Below the pieces are notes generated by a model that worked only from the letters and a program-made list of their open reading frames with translations, did not search any database and had not been told where the DNA came from. The position numbers and the translations under genes were made by a program. From Uliginosibacterium paludis (lineage in GTDB: Bacteria > Pseudomonadota > Gammaproteobacteria > Burkholderiales > Rhodocyclaceae), in contig NZ_JBDIVF010000002.1 in NCBI RefSeq assembly GCF_039631355.1, positions 372,001 to 436,000 on the forward strand: DNA of 64,000 bases, written 5' to 3'. Positions 52,518-60,692 of this stretch are shown in pieces (position 1 is the first letter of the stretch; each line of letters opens with the position of its first letter).

Positions 52518-54035
52518 ATGGCCATCATCAAGCAAGCCGACCTGATCGACAGCGTCGCCGGCGCGCTGCAGTACATCAGCTACTACCACCCGGTTGATTA
52601 CATCAAGGGCCTCGCCGCCGCCTACGAGCGCGAAGAGAGCCCCGCCGCGCGCGACGCCATGGCGCAGATCCTGATCAACTCGCGCATGTGCGCCGAAGGC
52701 CATCGCCCGATCTGTCAGGACACCGGCATCGTCACCGTCTTCCTCAAGGTCGGCATGAACGTGCAGTGGGAAGGCTTCACCGGTTCGCTCGAAGATGCGG
52801 TGAACGAAGGCGTGCGCCGTGCCTACCTGCATCCGGACAACAAGCTGCGCGCGTCCGTCCTGGCCGACCCGGCCGGCAAGCGCGCCAACACCAAGGACAA
52901 CACCCCGGCGGTGATCAACATGAGCATCGTGCCAGGCGACAAGCTGGACGTGATCGTCGCCGCCAAGGGCGGTGGTTCGGAAGCCAAGAGCAAGTTCGCG
53001 ATGCTGAATCCGTCCGACTCCATCGTCGACTGGGTGCTCAAGACCGTGCCGACCATGGGCGCCGGCTGGTGCCCGCCGGGCATGCTCGGCATCGGCATCG
53101 GCGGCACCGCCGAGAAGGCCATGCTGCTCGCGAAGGAAGCGCTGATGGAGCCGATCGACATTCAGGACCTGATCGCCCGCGGCCCGAGCAATCGCGCCGA
53201 AGAGCTGCGCATCGAGCTCTACGAGAAGGTCAATGCGCTGGGCATCGGCGCACAAGGCCTCGGCGGCCTCACCACCGTGCTGGACGTGAAGGTGTCGGAC
53301 TACCCGACCCACGCCGCCAACCTGCCGGTCGCGATCATCCCGAACTGCGCCGCCACCCGCCACGCCCACTTCGAACTGGACGGCTCCGGCCCGGTCTATC
53401 TGGATCCGCCTTCACTGGATGACTGGCCGAGCCTCACTTACGACGCGTCCAAGGGCCGCCGCGTGAATCTCGACACCGTGACCCGCGAAGAAGTCGCCTC
53501 GTGGAAACCCGGTGACGTGTTGCTCCTGAACGGCAAGATGCTGACCGGCCGAGACGCCGCGCACAAGCGCATGACCGACATGTTGAACCGCGGCGAAAAG
53601 CTGCCGGTGGATCTGGCCGGCAAGTTCATCTACTACGTCGGCCCGGTCGACCCGGTGCGTGATGAAGTCGTCGGCCCGGCCGGCCCCACCACCGCCACGC
53701 GCATGGACAAGTTTACCGAGCAGGTGCTGGCTGAAACCGGCCTGCTCGGCATGATCGGCAAGTCCGAACGCGGCCCGGTCGCCATTGAAGCGATCAAGCG
53801 CCACCAGTCGGTGTACCTGATGGCCGTGGGCGGCGCCGCCTACCTCGTCTCCAAGGCGATCAAGGCCGCGAAGGTACTGGCCTTTGAAGACCTGGGCATG
53901 GAAGCCATCTACGAATTCACCGTGCAGGACATGCCGGTGACCGTAGCCGTGGATTCCGCCGGCATTTCGGTACACAACACCGGGCCGAAGGAATGGCAGA
54001 CGAAGATCGGCAAGATCCCGGTCACCGTAGCCTGA
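52518..54035 (+). CDS. class I fumarate hydratase (iron-sulfur)
   Basis: Single-chain fumarase of 505 residues converting fumarate and (S)-malate in the TCA cycle. Class I enzymes bind a [4Fe-4S] cluster through three Cys; candidates are C66 (PICQDTGI), C185 (GWCPPGM) and C277 (PNCAATRH). KGGGSEAKSKFAML and AFEDLGMEAIYEF are further family signatures. It has its own terminator and follows the yqhA-like gene by 44 bases. Confidence 0.95.
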   Translation: MAIIKQADLIDSVAGALQYISYYHPVDYIKGLAAAYEREESPAARDAMAQILINSRMCAEGHRPICQDTGIVTVFLKVGMNVQWEGFTGSLEDAVNEGVRRAYLHPDNKLRASVLADPAGKRANTKDNTPAVINMSIVPGDKLDVIVAAKGGGSEAKSKFAMLNPSDSIVDWVLKTVPTMGAGWCPPGMLGIGIGGTAEKAMLLAKEALMEPIDIQDLIARGPSNRAEELRIELYEKVNALGIGAQGLGGLTTVLDVKVSDYPTHAANLPVAIIPNCAATRHAHFELDGSGPVYLDPPSLDDWPSLTYDASKGRRVNLDTVTREEVASWKPGDVLLLNGKMLTGRDAAHKRMTDMLNRGEKLPVDLAGKFIYYVGPVDPVRDEVVGPAGPTTATRMDKFTEQVLAETGLLGMIGKSERGPVAIEAIKRHQSVYLMAVGGAAYLVSKAIKAAKVLAFEDLGMEAIYEFTVQDMPVTVAVDSAGISVHNTGPKEWQTKIGKIPVTVA

Positions 54036-54044
54036 GCCCGACGC

Positions 54045-54073
54045 AAAAACGCCCGCGACAATGCGGGCGTTTT
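54045..54073. terminator. bidirectional intrinsic terminator
   Basis: AAAAACGCCCGC (54045-54056), loop GACAAT, GCGGGCGTTTT (54063-54073). The A-run and T-run let it work for the fumarase gene on the plus strand and the outer-membrane protein gene on the minus strand. Confidence 0.9.
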
Positions 54074-54089
54074 CACATGCAGACAACAC

Positions 54090-54686
54090 TCAGAAGCGAT
54101 AGCCCACGCCGACATATGCGCCGAGCGAGGCGGGCTTCACGTCTTCCTTCTTGTTGAAGGCGTACTGCTGGATTTCGGCCACGCCGTAGACGGTTTCGCT
54201 CAGACGGACTTTCGCGCCGAGGCCGTAGATGATGCCGTCATAACCGTTGCCGGCGCTCGTGCTGGCGCCTGCCGCGTCGCTGCGGCGCGCGTCGACGGTG
54301 GCCTTCACATAGCCAAGCTTGGTGTAGAGCAGCGCGTTCGCGCCGAGGTTGAGGCCGGGCTCGAACGTGAGGCCCATGGCGTCTTTCACCGTGTAGCGGG
54401 CGGAAGCGCCTGCGCTGTCGGCACTGGTGAAGGATTGCCTGCCGGCGGTGTAGAAAAAGCCCACGCCGAGGTTGAACAGTTCGCTCTCGCCATAGGTGCG
54501 GGTCGAGCCGGCGGAGATCTGGCCGACCGCACGCATGCCGGATTTCGAGCCATCCAGATTGTCGTGCAAGGAGCCACGATTGACGCCCAGCAGGCCCTGC
54601 ACATAGGGCCCGTCAAAGCCGCCAGCGAAAACGGAAGGGGACGCGCAGAGCGCGAGGAGGGCGAGGGCTGGGAAGAGGGGTTTCAA
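54090..54686 (-). CDS. predicted outer-membrane beta-barrel protein
   Basis: Protein of 198 residues from a TTG start at 54686, preceded by CCGGAG six bases ahead; an ATG at 54746 would give a poor N-terminus before the signal peptide (KPLFPALALLALCASPSVFA). The mature part alternates polar and hydrophobic residues in strands with GLLGVNRGS, FNLGVGFFYTAG and GINLGANALLYTKLGYV-like turns (here GLNLGANALLYTKLGYVKA), and it ends in GVGYRF, the terminal Phe expected for barrel insertion by BamA. Family: OmpA/OMP_b-brl type; role unknown. Confidence 0.8.
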   Translation of the reverse strand: MKPLFPALALLALCASPSVFAGGFDGPYVQGLLGVNRGSLHDNLDGSKSGMRAVGQISAGSTRTYGESELFNLGVGFFYTAGRQSFTSADSAGASARYTVKDAMGLTFEPGLNLGANALLYTKLGYVKATVDARRSDAAGASTSAGNGYDGIIYGLGAKVRLSETVYGVAEIQQYAFNKKEDVKPASLGAYVGVGYRF

Positions 54687-54931
54687 GTTTTTCTCCGGAA
54701 GACGGGATACCGGCTGCGGACTGCAACCGCTGCGCGCATCCTGCACGGGGAAAAGGTGAATCGCGGTCAGCGGGTATCAAGCCGGGCAAAAGCAGGCAAA
54801 GCCGCGCCCGGCAGTTTCCGGATCCTTGCAGTCTGTGAAAAAAAGCGGTGGCTTGCGCGCAGCGGCTGGCCGGCTTTCAAGCCAGGCCAAAGAATGAGGG
54901 CCGGTCTCTTCGCCCGTTCCGGACTCTCCCC

Positions 54932-55810
54932 ATGCACACCGCTCCCGCCTCCCGCGCCCGAATGCTGGCGCTGCCCATCGCCCTGATTGTTCTGGCCGTG
55001 ATCGCCTGGCTTCCCCTGCTCGACACGCTGTCTGCCGGCTATGTGGACGCCGGCTTCAAGCGCTCGGCCACCACCTTTGCAGTGGCCCGCAGCCTGAACG
55101 CGGGCATTTCCTTCCTGCAGAGCACCACTGTCAATGTCAGCATTCCGCTGCTGGGCAGCGGCGGCAGCATCGCGCCGGGCGAGCTGCTCGATCCGCTCAA
55201 CGACATGGTGGAAGACTTCTCCAACATCATGCTCTTCATCACCGCCGCCTTCGCACTGCAAAAGCTGCTGCTGGTGATGGGCGCAAGCTCGCTGCTGCCG
55301 CTCCTGCTGAGTGCGGGCGCGGCACTGGTGGCGGCCTGTGCCTGGCAGGGCTGGCGCGTTCCGCGCCCGCTTCTGTCTGCACTGCTGGTGCTGCTGATGG
55401 CGCGCTTCGGCCTGCCACTGGCGGCCATCGGTTCGGATCTGGCGTGGTCCCGCTTCATGCAGCAGGACTATTCGAACGCCACCCAGGCGCTGGATCGCGG
55501 CGCACACCAGGTCGACAGCCTGCGCAGTCAGATGTCCGCCGCGAAACCGGCTGCCGAGCAAGAGCGCAGCACCTTCGACCGCATCATGCGTGGCCTGCAC
55601 GAGGCAGGCGAAGTCCTGAGCTCACCGCTGCAAAGCGCAAAGCAGCTCTACGAGACGCTCAGGAGTCAGGCGGATCAGTGGGTGAATCACATGATCCACC
55701 TGATCGTGTACTTCCTGATGCAGGCGCTGCTGATCCCGCTGCTGCTGTTCTGGGCCATGGCCCGGACGCTGCGGATGGCATTTGCCGCCGCGAAGGCTGA
55801 CGCGCGCTGA
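54932..55810 (+). CDS. hypothetical membrane protein
   Basis: Membrane protein of 292 residues. A first helix (MLALPIALIVLAVIAWLPLL) is followed by a long periplasmic or polar region with VNVSIPLLGSGGSIAPGE, three hydrophobic helices around 105-175, a charged segment at ~190-250 (HQVDSLRSQMSAAKPAAEQERS), and a last helix (LIVYFLMQALLIPLLLFWAM). I do not recognise the family. The start is not certain: the in-frame ATG at 54962 is also possible. It lies alone between convergent genes. Confidence 0.65.
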   Translation: MHTAPASRARMLALPIALIVLAVIAWLPLLDTLSAGYVDAGFKRSATTFAVARSLNAGISFLQSTTVNVSIPLLGSGGSIAPGELLDPLNDMVEDFSNIMLFITAAFALQKLLLVMGASSLLPLLLSAGAALVAACAWQGWRVPRPLLSALLVLLMARFGLPLAAIGSDLAWSRFMQQDYSNATQALDRGAHQVDSLRSQMSAAKPAAEQERSTFDRIMRGLHEAGEVLSSPLQSAKQLYETLRSQADQWVNHMIHLIVYFLMQALLIPLLLFWAMARTLRMAFAAAKADAR

Positions 55811-55820
55811 GCCCCTCGCC

Positions 55821-56288
55821 TCAGGGCGCGTCCTGCAGCGCACCCGCCTGCCAGACGCGGTATTTCACCTCGACATCGGCCGGCGCGTAGATCACCAGCG
55901 GCAGACGCGGGTTGTAGCGCAGCAGGGCGTTGTCGCCGAAGCGGGCGGCCACGAAGCGCCGCTCGCGATGCTCGGGCGGGCAAGCCATCATCGTGCTCGC
56001 CGGGCCCTGCAAGGGGGACACGGTGTAGTAGGTGTAGCCCCAGCCGGGCACGTCCTGCATGGTGATCGTGGCACCGTAGCGCTTCAGGTTGCAGTCGGCC
56101 TCCACCGTGCGGCCTGCCAGGATCTCGACGCGGAAGGCATCCGGATCAGCCACCTCGGCCAGCTTCAGCACATGGCGAACCATGCCCGGCGCGGCCTCCG
56201 GAAAGGGTTTCAGGGCATCGTCGGCCAGCGCGGGCTGGGCCAGGGCGAAGGTCACAGGCAGCAGGGCTGCAAAAAGTCGGACGGACAT
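55821..56288 (-). CDS. eco: ecotin, periplasmic serine protease inhibitor
   Basis: Ecotin-like inhibitor of trypsin-fold proteases, 155 residues with signal peptide SVRLFAALLPVTFALAQPALA. Clear family features are EADCNLKRYG (disulfide Cys), GWGYTYYTV, the reactive loop STMMACP with Met at P1 and the second Cys, LRYNPRLPLVIYAPADVEV and the dimer tail YRVWQA. The start at 56288 is fixed by GAGGAGAAAC just ahead. Ecotin protects Gram-negative cells from host or predator proteases and is not common in this group of bacteria. Confidence 0.95.
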   Translation of the reverse strand: MSVRLFAALLPVTFALAQPALADDALKPFPEAAPGMVRHVLKLAEVADPDAFRVEILAGRTVEADCNLKRYGATITMQDVPGWGYTYYTVSPLQGPASTMMACPPEHRERRFVAARFGDNALLRYNPRLPLVIYAPADVEVKYRVWQAGALQDAP

Positions 56289-56461
56289 GTTTCTCCTCGG
56301 TTCGGCAAGGGTGGCTCGAAGGCCGGCGGCGCTCCGCGGCCGTTCAGGGTCTGACCACAGTGTGCGCCCGGGGTTCGCCTGCTGCAGCCGGCGCCGGACG
56401 AAAGCCGCGTCGAAAGGTCTAGAATCCTTCCTTTCGGCCACAGGCAAGAAAGACGCATCAC

Positions 56462-57700
56462 ATGAGCACGAAAGGCTTCACTACCCGGATCCTGCACAGC
56501 GACCGCGCAATCGGCGTCGAACACGGCTCGCTGCACAAACCGGTTCACAACTCGATCACCTTCGAACACGAAACCGCGGCCGACATCGCCGCCGTGTTCC
56601 AGGGCAAGAAAGCCGGCTACACCTACGGCCGGCAGGTCAACCCGACCGTCGTGGCGCTCGAAAAGAAGCTGAGCCTGATGGAAGGCGGGCTGGCCACCAC
56701 CTGCTTTGCCACCGGCATGGCCGCGATCAGCGCCACCCTGCTCTCGCTGCTGAAAGCGGGCGACCACCTGGTGTCGAGCAGCTTTCTCTTCGGCAATACC
56801 AACAGCGTGTTCAACACGCTGAAGAACTACGGCATCGAGGTGAGCTTCGTCGATGCGACCGACGTCGCCAACGTGGCCGCCGCGCTGCAGCCCAATACGC
56901 GCGCGGTCTTTGTTGAAACCATCGCCAACCCCTGCACCCAGATCGCCGATCTGGCCGCCATCGGCAAGCTGTGCGGCGAGCAGGGCCTGCTCTACATCGT
57001 CGACAACACCATGACCTCGCCCTGGTGCTTCCAGCCGAAAGCAGTCGGCGCCGGGCTGGTCATCAACTCGCTGTCGAAATACATCGGCGGGCATGGCAAC
57101 GCGCTCGGCGGCTCGGTCACCGAAACCGGAGTGTTCGACTGGGCGAACTTCCCCAACATTATCGATGCCTACAAGACCGGCGCCGCGCAGAACTGGGGCC
57201 TGCTGCAGATCAAGAAAAAGGGCCTGCGCGACATGGGCGCCACGCTGGCACCGGAATCGGCACATCACATCGCGATCGGCGCCGAAACGCTCTCGCTGCG
57301 CCAGGAACGCTCCGCCGCCAATGCCGCCAAGCTGGCGACCTGGTTTGCCGCGCATCCGGCGATCGCCCGGGTCTTCCATCCGAGCCTTGAGGCCCATCCC
57401 CAGCATGGCCGCGCCCAGGGGCTCTTCCGCCATTTCGGCGCGCTGATGGCCATCGAGCTGAAGCCGGAAGTCGACTGCTTCCGCTTTCTGGATGCGCTGG
57501 AACTCGCGGTGCTGGCCAGCAATCTGGGTGACAACCGGACTCTGGTGATTCCGGTTGCGCACACCATCTACGCCGAGATGGGCCCGGTGCGCCGCGCCGA
57601 GATGGGCATTTCCGACGGCACGGTGCGGATCTCGGTCGGCATCGAAGACATCGACGACCTGCTCGCCGATTTCGGCCAGGCGCTGGCCAGCGCAGGCTGA
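56462..57700 (+). CDS. cystathionine gamma-synthase-family PLP enzyme
   Basis: PLP-dependent trans-sulfuration enzyme of 412 residues (Cys/Met metabolism family). Features are the tetramer-interface YTYGRQVNPT, GLATTCFATGMAAISATLLS, the PLP-contact DNTMTSPWC, and the Schiff-base lysine K206 in NSLSKYIGGHG. C-terminal FRHFGALMAIELKPE and SVGIEDIDDLLADF are typical. It could act on activated homoserine (sulfhydrylation or cystathionine synthesis) or on Met/Cys breakdown; the sequence does not decide. A large inverted repeat follows its stop. Confidence 0.88.
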   Translation: MSTKGFTTRILHSDRAIGVEHGSLHKPVHNSITFEHETAADIAAVFQGKKAGYTYGRQVNPTVVALEKKLSLMEGGLATTCFATGMAAISATLLSLLKAGDHLVSSSFLFGNTNSVFNTLKNYGIEVSFVDATDVANVAAALQPNTRAVFVETIANPCTQIADLAAIGKLCGEQGLLYIVDNTMTSPWCFQPKAVGAGLVINSLSKYIGGHGNALGGSVTETGVFDWANFPNIIDAYKTGAAQNWGLLQIKKKGLRDMGATLAPESAHHIAIGAETLSLRQERSAANAAKLATWFAAHPAIARVFHPSLEAHPQHGRAQGLFRHFGALMAIELKPEVDCFRFLDALELAVLASNLGDNRTLVIPVAHTIYAEMGPVRRAEMGISDGTVRISVGIEDIDDLLADFGQALASAG

Positions 57701-57712
57701 GCGCGGCCGCAT

Positions 57713-57755
57713 GCGGAATCCGGGCTGCGCCTCACGCGTGGCACCCGGATTCCGC
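57713..57755. repeat. inverted repeat, REP-like, between convergent genes
   Basis: Perfect 12-bp arms GCGGAATCCGGG (57713-57724) and CCCGGATTCCGC (57744-57755) around a 19-base loop, at the 3' end of the PLP enzyme gene. CCGGATTCCGC/CCGGGTG-type arms are frequent in dispersed intergenic palindromes of proteobacteria. It may also end transcription, although no T-run follows. Confidence 0.6.
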
Positions 57756-57872
57756 GCTCCGCTGCTCCCGCAAGGCGGCGCATCCCATCCGCTTCATCCG
57801 CCCAAAGCCCTGCGCCGGGCGCCACCTGTCTGCCTCCCCGGCAGCAAGCACGGCAAACGCCCGCCCTTCCCT

Positions 57873-58148
57873 TCACTTGAGATAGCTGCGAAGCACCGCC
57901 AGCACCTCATCCGCATCCGCCTCGCGCTCCGCCGGCGTGGCGTCGGGCCGCGCCAGATGCTCGCGGATGTGACCTTCGAGGACCTGATTCATCAGGCCAT
58001 TCACCGCACCGCGCACCGCAGCGATCTGTTGCAGCACCCTGGCGCACTCGCCGCCCTCCTCAAGCACGGTTTCAAGCGAGCGCAACTGGCCCTGGAGGCG
58101 GCGGACGCGGGCGAGCAGCGGTTTCCTGTCACGCAGGGTATGAGCCAT
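57873..58148 (-). CDS. RcnR/DmeR-type metal-sensing repressor (CsoR family)
   Basis: All-alpha DUF156 repressor of 91 residues. The Ni/Co-coordinating set of RcnR is present at the same numbers: H3 (MAHT), C35 (GECARVLQ), H60 and H64 (EGHIREHL). QIAAVRGAVNGLMNQVLEGH is the family core. Apo-protein should bind the G-tract operator in the divergent promoter and release on Co2+ or Ni2+. The ATG at 58148 is preceded by CGGAGAAGC. It is transcribed away from a DmeF-type exporter. Confidence 0.92.
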   Translation of the reverse strand: MAHTLRDRKPLLARVRRLQGQLRSLETVLEEGGECARVLQQIAAVRGAVNGLMNQVLEGHIREHLARPDATPAEREADADEVLAVLRSYLK

Positions 58149-58172
58149 ATGGTGCTTCTCCGGTGGGATGCT

Positions 58173-58191
58173 TATACTGGGGGGGAGTATA
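58173..58191. promoter_or_regulatory. RcnR/CsoR-type operator
   Basis: TACT (58175-58178), seven G (58179-58185), AGTA (58186-58189), within TATACT...AGTATA. This matches the TACT-G6-N-AGTA site of RcnR with N = G. It lies 27 bases from the repressor start and 21 bases from the exporter start, and so can control both. Confidence 0.88.
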
Positions 58192-58209
58192 TACAGGACG
58201 CCCCCGATC

Positions 58210-59157
58210 ATGAATGCGAGTCTTGCCCATCATTGCAGCCACGTCGGCCGGTTTGACGAAGGCAATCCCCTGGCCGAGCGCAAGACGCGCTGGGCCGTCT
58301 TGCTGACCGCGCTGATGATGGTCGCCGAGATCAGCGGCGGCTGGTACTACAACTCCATGGCGCTGCTGGCCGACGGCTGGCACATGAGTTCGCACGCGCT
58401 GGCGCTGGGCCTCGCGCTGCTGGCCTATGCGCTGGCACGCCGCTTTGCGCGCGATCCGCGCTTTTCCTTCGGTGCCTGGAAATTCGAAGTGCTCGGCGGC
58501 TATACCAGCGCGCTGTGCCTGCTGGGTGTAGCCGGCGTGATGGTGTTCGAATCGACCGGGCGCCTCTTCGCGCCGCGCCCGATCCGTTATGACGAAGCCA
58601 TGCTGATCGCGGCCATCGGCCTGGCAGTGAATCTGGTCTGCGCCTGGCTGCTGAAGGACGAACACCCTCACGACCATGATCACGATCACGGCCATGCGCA
58701 CGGGCACGGGCACGGGCACGGGCACGAGCATCACCATGACCTCAACCAGCGCGCCGCCTACCTGCATGTGCTCGCGGATGCGGCGACCTCGGTGGCGGCC
58801 ATCGTGGCACTCGCCGCCGGCAAGCTGTGGGGCGCGGACTGGCTGGACCCGGTGATGGGCCTCGCCGGCGCGGTGCTAGTCGGCAGATGGTCGCTGGGCC
58901 TGCTGCGCCAGACCGGCCGCGTGCTGCTGGACGCCGAAATGGATGCACCGGTGGTCGAGGAAGTGCGCGAAGTCATCGCCGCCAGCCCGATTCCCGCCCG
59001 CATCCTCGACCTGCATGTGTGGCGCGTCGGCAAGGGCAGCTATGCCTGCATCCTGCGCCTCGCCACCCGCGAACCCGCCAGCGCCGAATACTTCCGCCAG
59101 CAACTGGCGATTCATGAAGAACTGGTGCATGTGACGGTGGAAATCGAACCGGCCTGA
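58210..59157 (+). CDS. dmeF: DmeF-type cation diffusion facilitator (Co/Ni efflux)
   Basis: Cation diffusion facilitator of 315 residues that should export divalent metal from the cytoplasm. Six membrane helices; ALLADGWHMSSHALALGLAL holds the HxxxD-like site of helix II (D and H present) and YLHVLADAATSVAAIVAL the helix V pair (H, D). Between them is a long His-rich loop (25 residues, nearly all His, Asp and Gly, from 157 on), and the C-terminal cytoplasmic domain ends HVTVEIEPA. The HC-S-H N-terminus (LAHHCSHVG) is typical of the DmeF branch. Regulation by the adjacent repressor is described above. Confidence 0.92.
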   Translation: MNASLAHHCSHVGRFDEGNPLAERKTRWAVLLTALMMVAEISGGWYYNSMALLADGWHMSSHALALGLALLAYALARRFARDPRFSFGAWKFEVLGGYTSALCLLGVAGVMVFESTGRLFAPRPIRYDEAMLIAAIGLAVNLVCAWLLKDEHPHDHDHDHGHAHGHGHGHGHEHHHDLNQRAAYLHVLADAATSVAAIVALAAGKLWGADWLDPVMGLAGAVLVGRWSLGLLRQTGRVLLDAEMDAPVVEEVREVIAASPIPARILDLHVWRVGKGSYACILRLATREPASAEYFRQQLAIHEELVHVTVEIEPA

Positions 59158-59205
59158 AAATCCGGGTGTTGGGTGCGCAGGATGATGTGCTCGTGCCCGA
59201 CACGC

Positions 59206-59351
59206 AGGGCGCCCTGAGCGTAGCGAAGCGCGCCGTAGCTGCCCCGCAGGCCGGACGACCGATCCGCCTGGGTCGAACGCTTGCTTTCGGAGTCATTCCT
59301 AGGGCCGGAAGCGCAGGACTGCGGCGCAGTTCGCTTCGCTCAGTGCGCCCT
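59206..59351. repeat. pair of inverted REP-like arms
   Basis: agggcgccctgagcg (59206-59220, then tagcgaagcg) and its approximate inverse, cgcttcgctcagtgcgccct (59332-59351), flank about 110 bases with no gene. TGAGCG and AGCGAAGCG words suggest a dispersed repeat pair (BIME-like). It fills most of the 257-base gap after the DmeF gene. Confidence 0.5.
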
Positions 59352-59414
59352 ACGAGGCTCCGCGCGCCGGGTTCGCTTCCACAGGCCCGGTTCATGGAGG
59401 CTGAAGGAGGCTGC

Positions 59415-60221
59415 TCAGCTGCCGAGGATCATCGTCGCGGCCGCCGCGTCGATGCACACCGGCTGCGCGCTGAAGAATGGCGTCCCGAGGAAACCGTCGA
59501 GGCCGCTGATCTGCAGCGCCAGGGGCTTGAAGCGCAGGTCCGCTTGCGGCAGGCCGGCCAGTTGCAGCGCCGGCAGGGTCTGGACGGCGTCGCTGTCAGC
59601 AAGAAGGCGACTGCGCTGGATGACGTTGTAATTCGCGCCGGAATCGATGCCCAGGCGCAGCGGCCCCAGCGCACTCTGCGCCTCGACCACCAGCAGCCGC
59701 CCCATTTTCTGCAGCGGCAGGGTCTTGCCCTGGCAGACGGCATCCGCCTGCGCCGGCGGCAGCAGGCGGATGCGCTGCTGCGCATACTCGAACACGATGC
59801 GGTACGGCATCAGCAGCGGCGCACCGATGTAGCCATCAATGCCCGGGCGGTCACGGCCGGGGCGTACGTCGTCAATGTGAAAACGCTCCCCGCCCAGCTG
59901 GAGATCCAGCGCCCCGTAGCGTGTGTTGTCGAGGCCGCGGGCGAAAGCGTCCTGACTCTTGCCTTCTGTGGGCAGGGCCGTCAGCCCGAGGCGGGTGATC
60001 CATTCGCGATTGAGCCGCAAGGCAGCGTCGCCGCCGAGGTCGACAAGCAGGTGCAGGGTCTGCCCGTCCGGAAGCGTCGCCGTCACCGTGGGCAGGGCGT
60101 TGATGAATTCGAGCCTGAGTTCCAGCGCCCGGGCCGGCAGACCGGGCAGCAGCAGCGCAGCGAGTGCGCCGGCTTGCAGAAAGCGCCGGAGCATTCCGGC
60201 AAAACCGTGACAAGGATTCAT
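59415..60221 (-). CDS. retropepsin-like (aspartic-type) exported protein
   Basis: Protein of 268 residues with a signal peptide (LRRFLQAGALAALLLPGLPARA). It has two pepsin-type lobes: the first with VDLGGD (D61) and later DGYIGAPLL, the second with GIDSGANYNVI (D193) and DGFLGTPFF. In pepsin-type enzymes each lobe gives D-T/S-G; the second fits, but the first reads D-L-G and has lost the Thr/Ser, so dyad activity is doubtful. The start at 60221 has only a weak ribosome site; 60194 is also possible. It is downstream of the cobalamin operon on the same strand and may be co-transcribed with it. Confidence 0.75.
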   Translation of the reverse strand: MNPCHGFAGMLRRFLQAGALAALLLPGLPARALELRLEFINALPTVTATLPDGQTLHLLVDLGGDAALRLNREWITRLGLTALPTEGKSQDAFARGLDNTRYGALDLQLGGERFHIDDVRPGRDRPGIDGYIGAPLLMPYRIVFEYAQQRIRLLPPAQADAVCQGKTLPLQKMGRLLVVEAQSALGPLRLGIDSGANYNVIQRSRLLADSDAVQTLPALQLAGLPQADLRFKPLALQISGLDGFLGTPFFSAQPVCIDAAAATMILGS

Positions 60222-60314
60222 CGGAAAGGCTCCTGCCGCAACAAGGGGGTGCTGCATGGCAGCATAACGGCTTTCTCCAGCGACCGGCACGCAGCGCAGG
60301 CAATGACTTCGGCA

Positions 60315-60692
60315 TCAGTCACGCTGCACATCGCAGGCCGTACCCGGCCCCTGGTGGAAGCACAGTTCGGCCACCGGGCGACCGCCGACCAGGTGCTCGC
60401 GGATGATGCGGTCCATGTTTTCCGGCGTCACGTTGTAATACCAGCTGCCATCGGGCTGCACGCAGACGATGGGGCCCCCCTTGCAGGCGGCGAAACAGCT
60501 GACCCGGCTGCGTTTCACCCGCAGCGCGCCTTCGTTGAGCCCGGCCGCCTTCAGGCGCTCGCCGAGGCTGTCGAACAGCGCCTGCGCGGCACCGTCCTGC
60601 GCGCAGCGCGGGCCGGTGCACACCAGCAGGTGGCGGCCGTAGTCACCGATCTTCGGTTTCACCACGGGCTCAATGAGGTCCTTTCCGCTCAT
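60315..60692 (-). CDS. thioredoxin-like 2Fe-2S ferredoxin of the cobalamin operon
   Basis: Small iron-sulfur protein of 125 residues. Cys at 25, 30, 66 and 70 (CTGPRC and SCFAAC) fit the thioredoxin-like [2Fe-2S] ferredoxin fold; GRHLLVCTGPRCAQDG and the PDGSWYYNVTPENM segment are typical. The start overlaps the cobJ stop (ATGA), so it is translationally coupled and probably serves the corrin pathway, perhaps as electron donor for ring contraction or cobalt reduction. Confidence 0.88.
   Translation of the reverse strand: MSGKDLIEPVVKPKIGDYGRHLLVCTGPRCAQDGAAQALFDSLGERLKAAGLNEGALRVKRSRVSCFAACKGGPIVCVQPDGSWYYNVTPENMDRIIREHLVGGRPVAELCFHQGPGTACDVQRD

Noticed and set aside
58210..59157. His/Gly-rich stretch of the DmeF-type gene as a simple-sequence repeat
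   Set aside because: The coding frame is intact, and His-rich loops are a normal feature of this transporter family.
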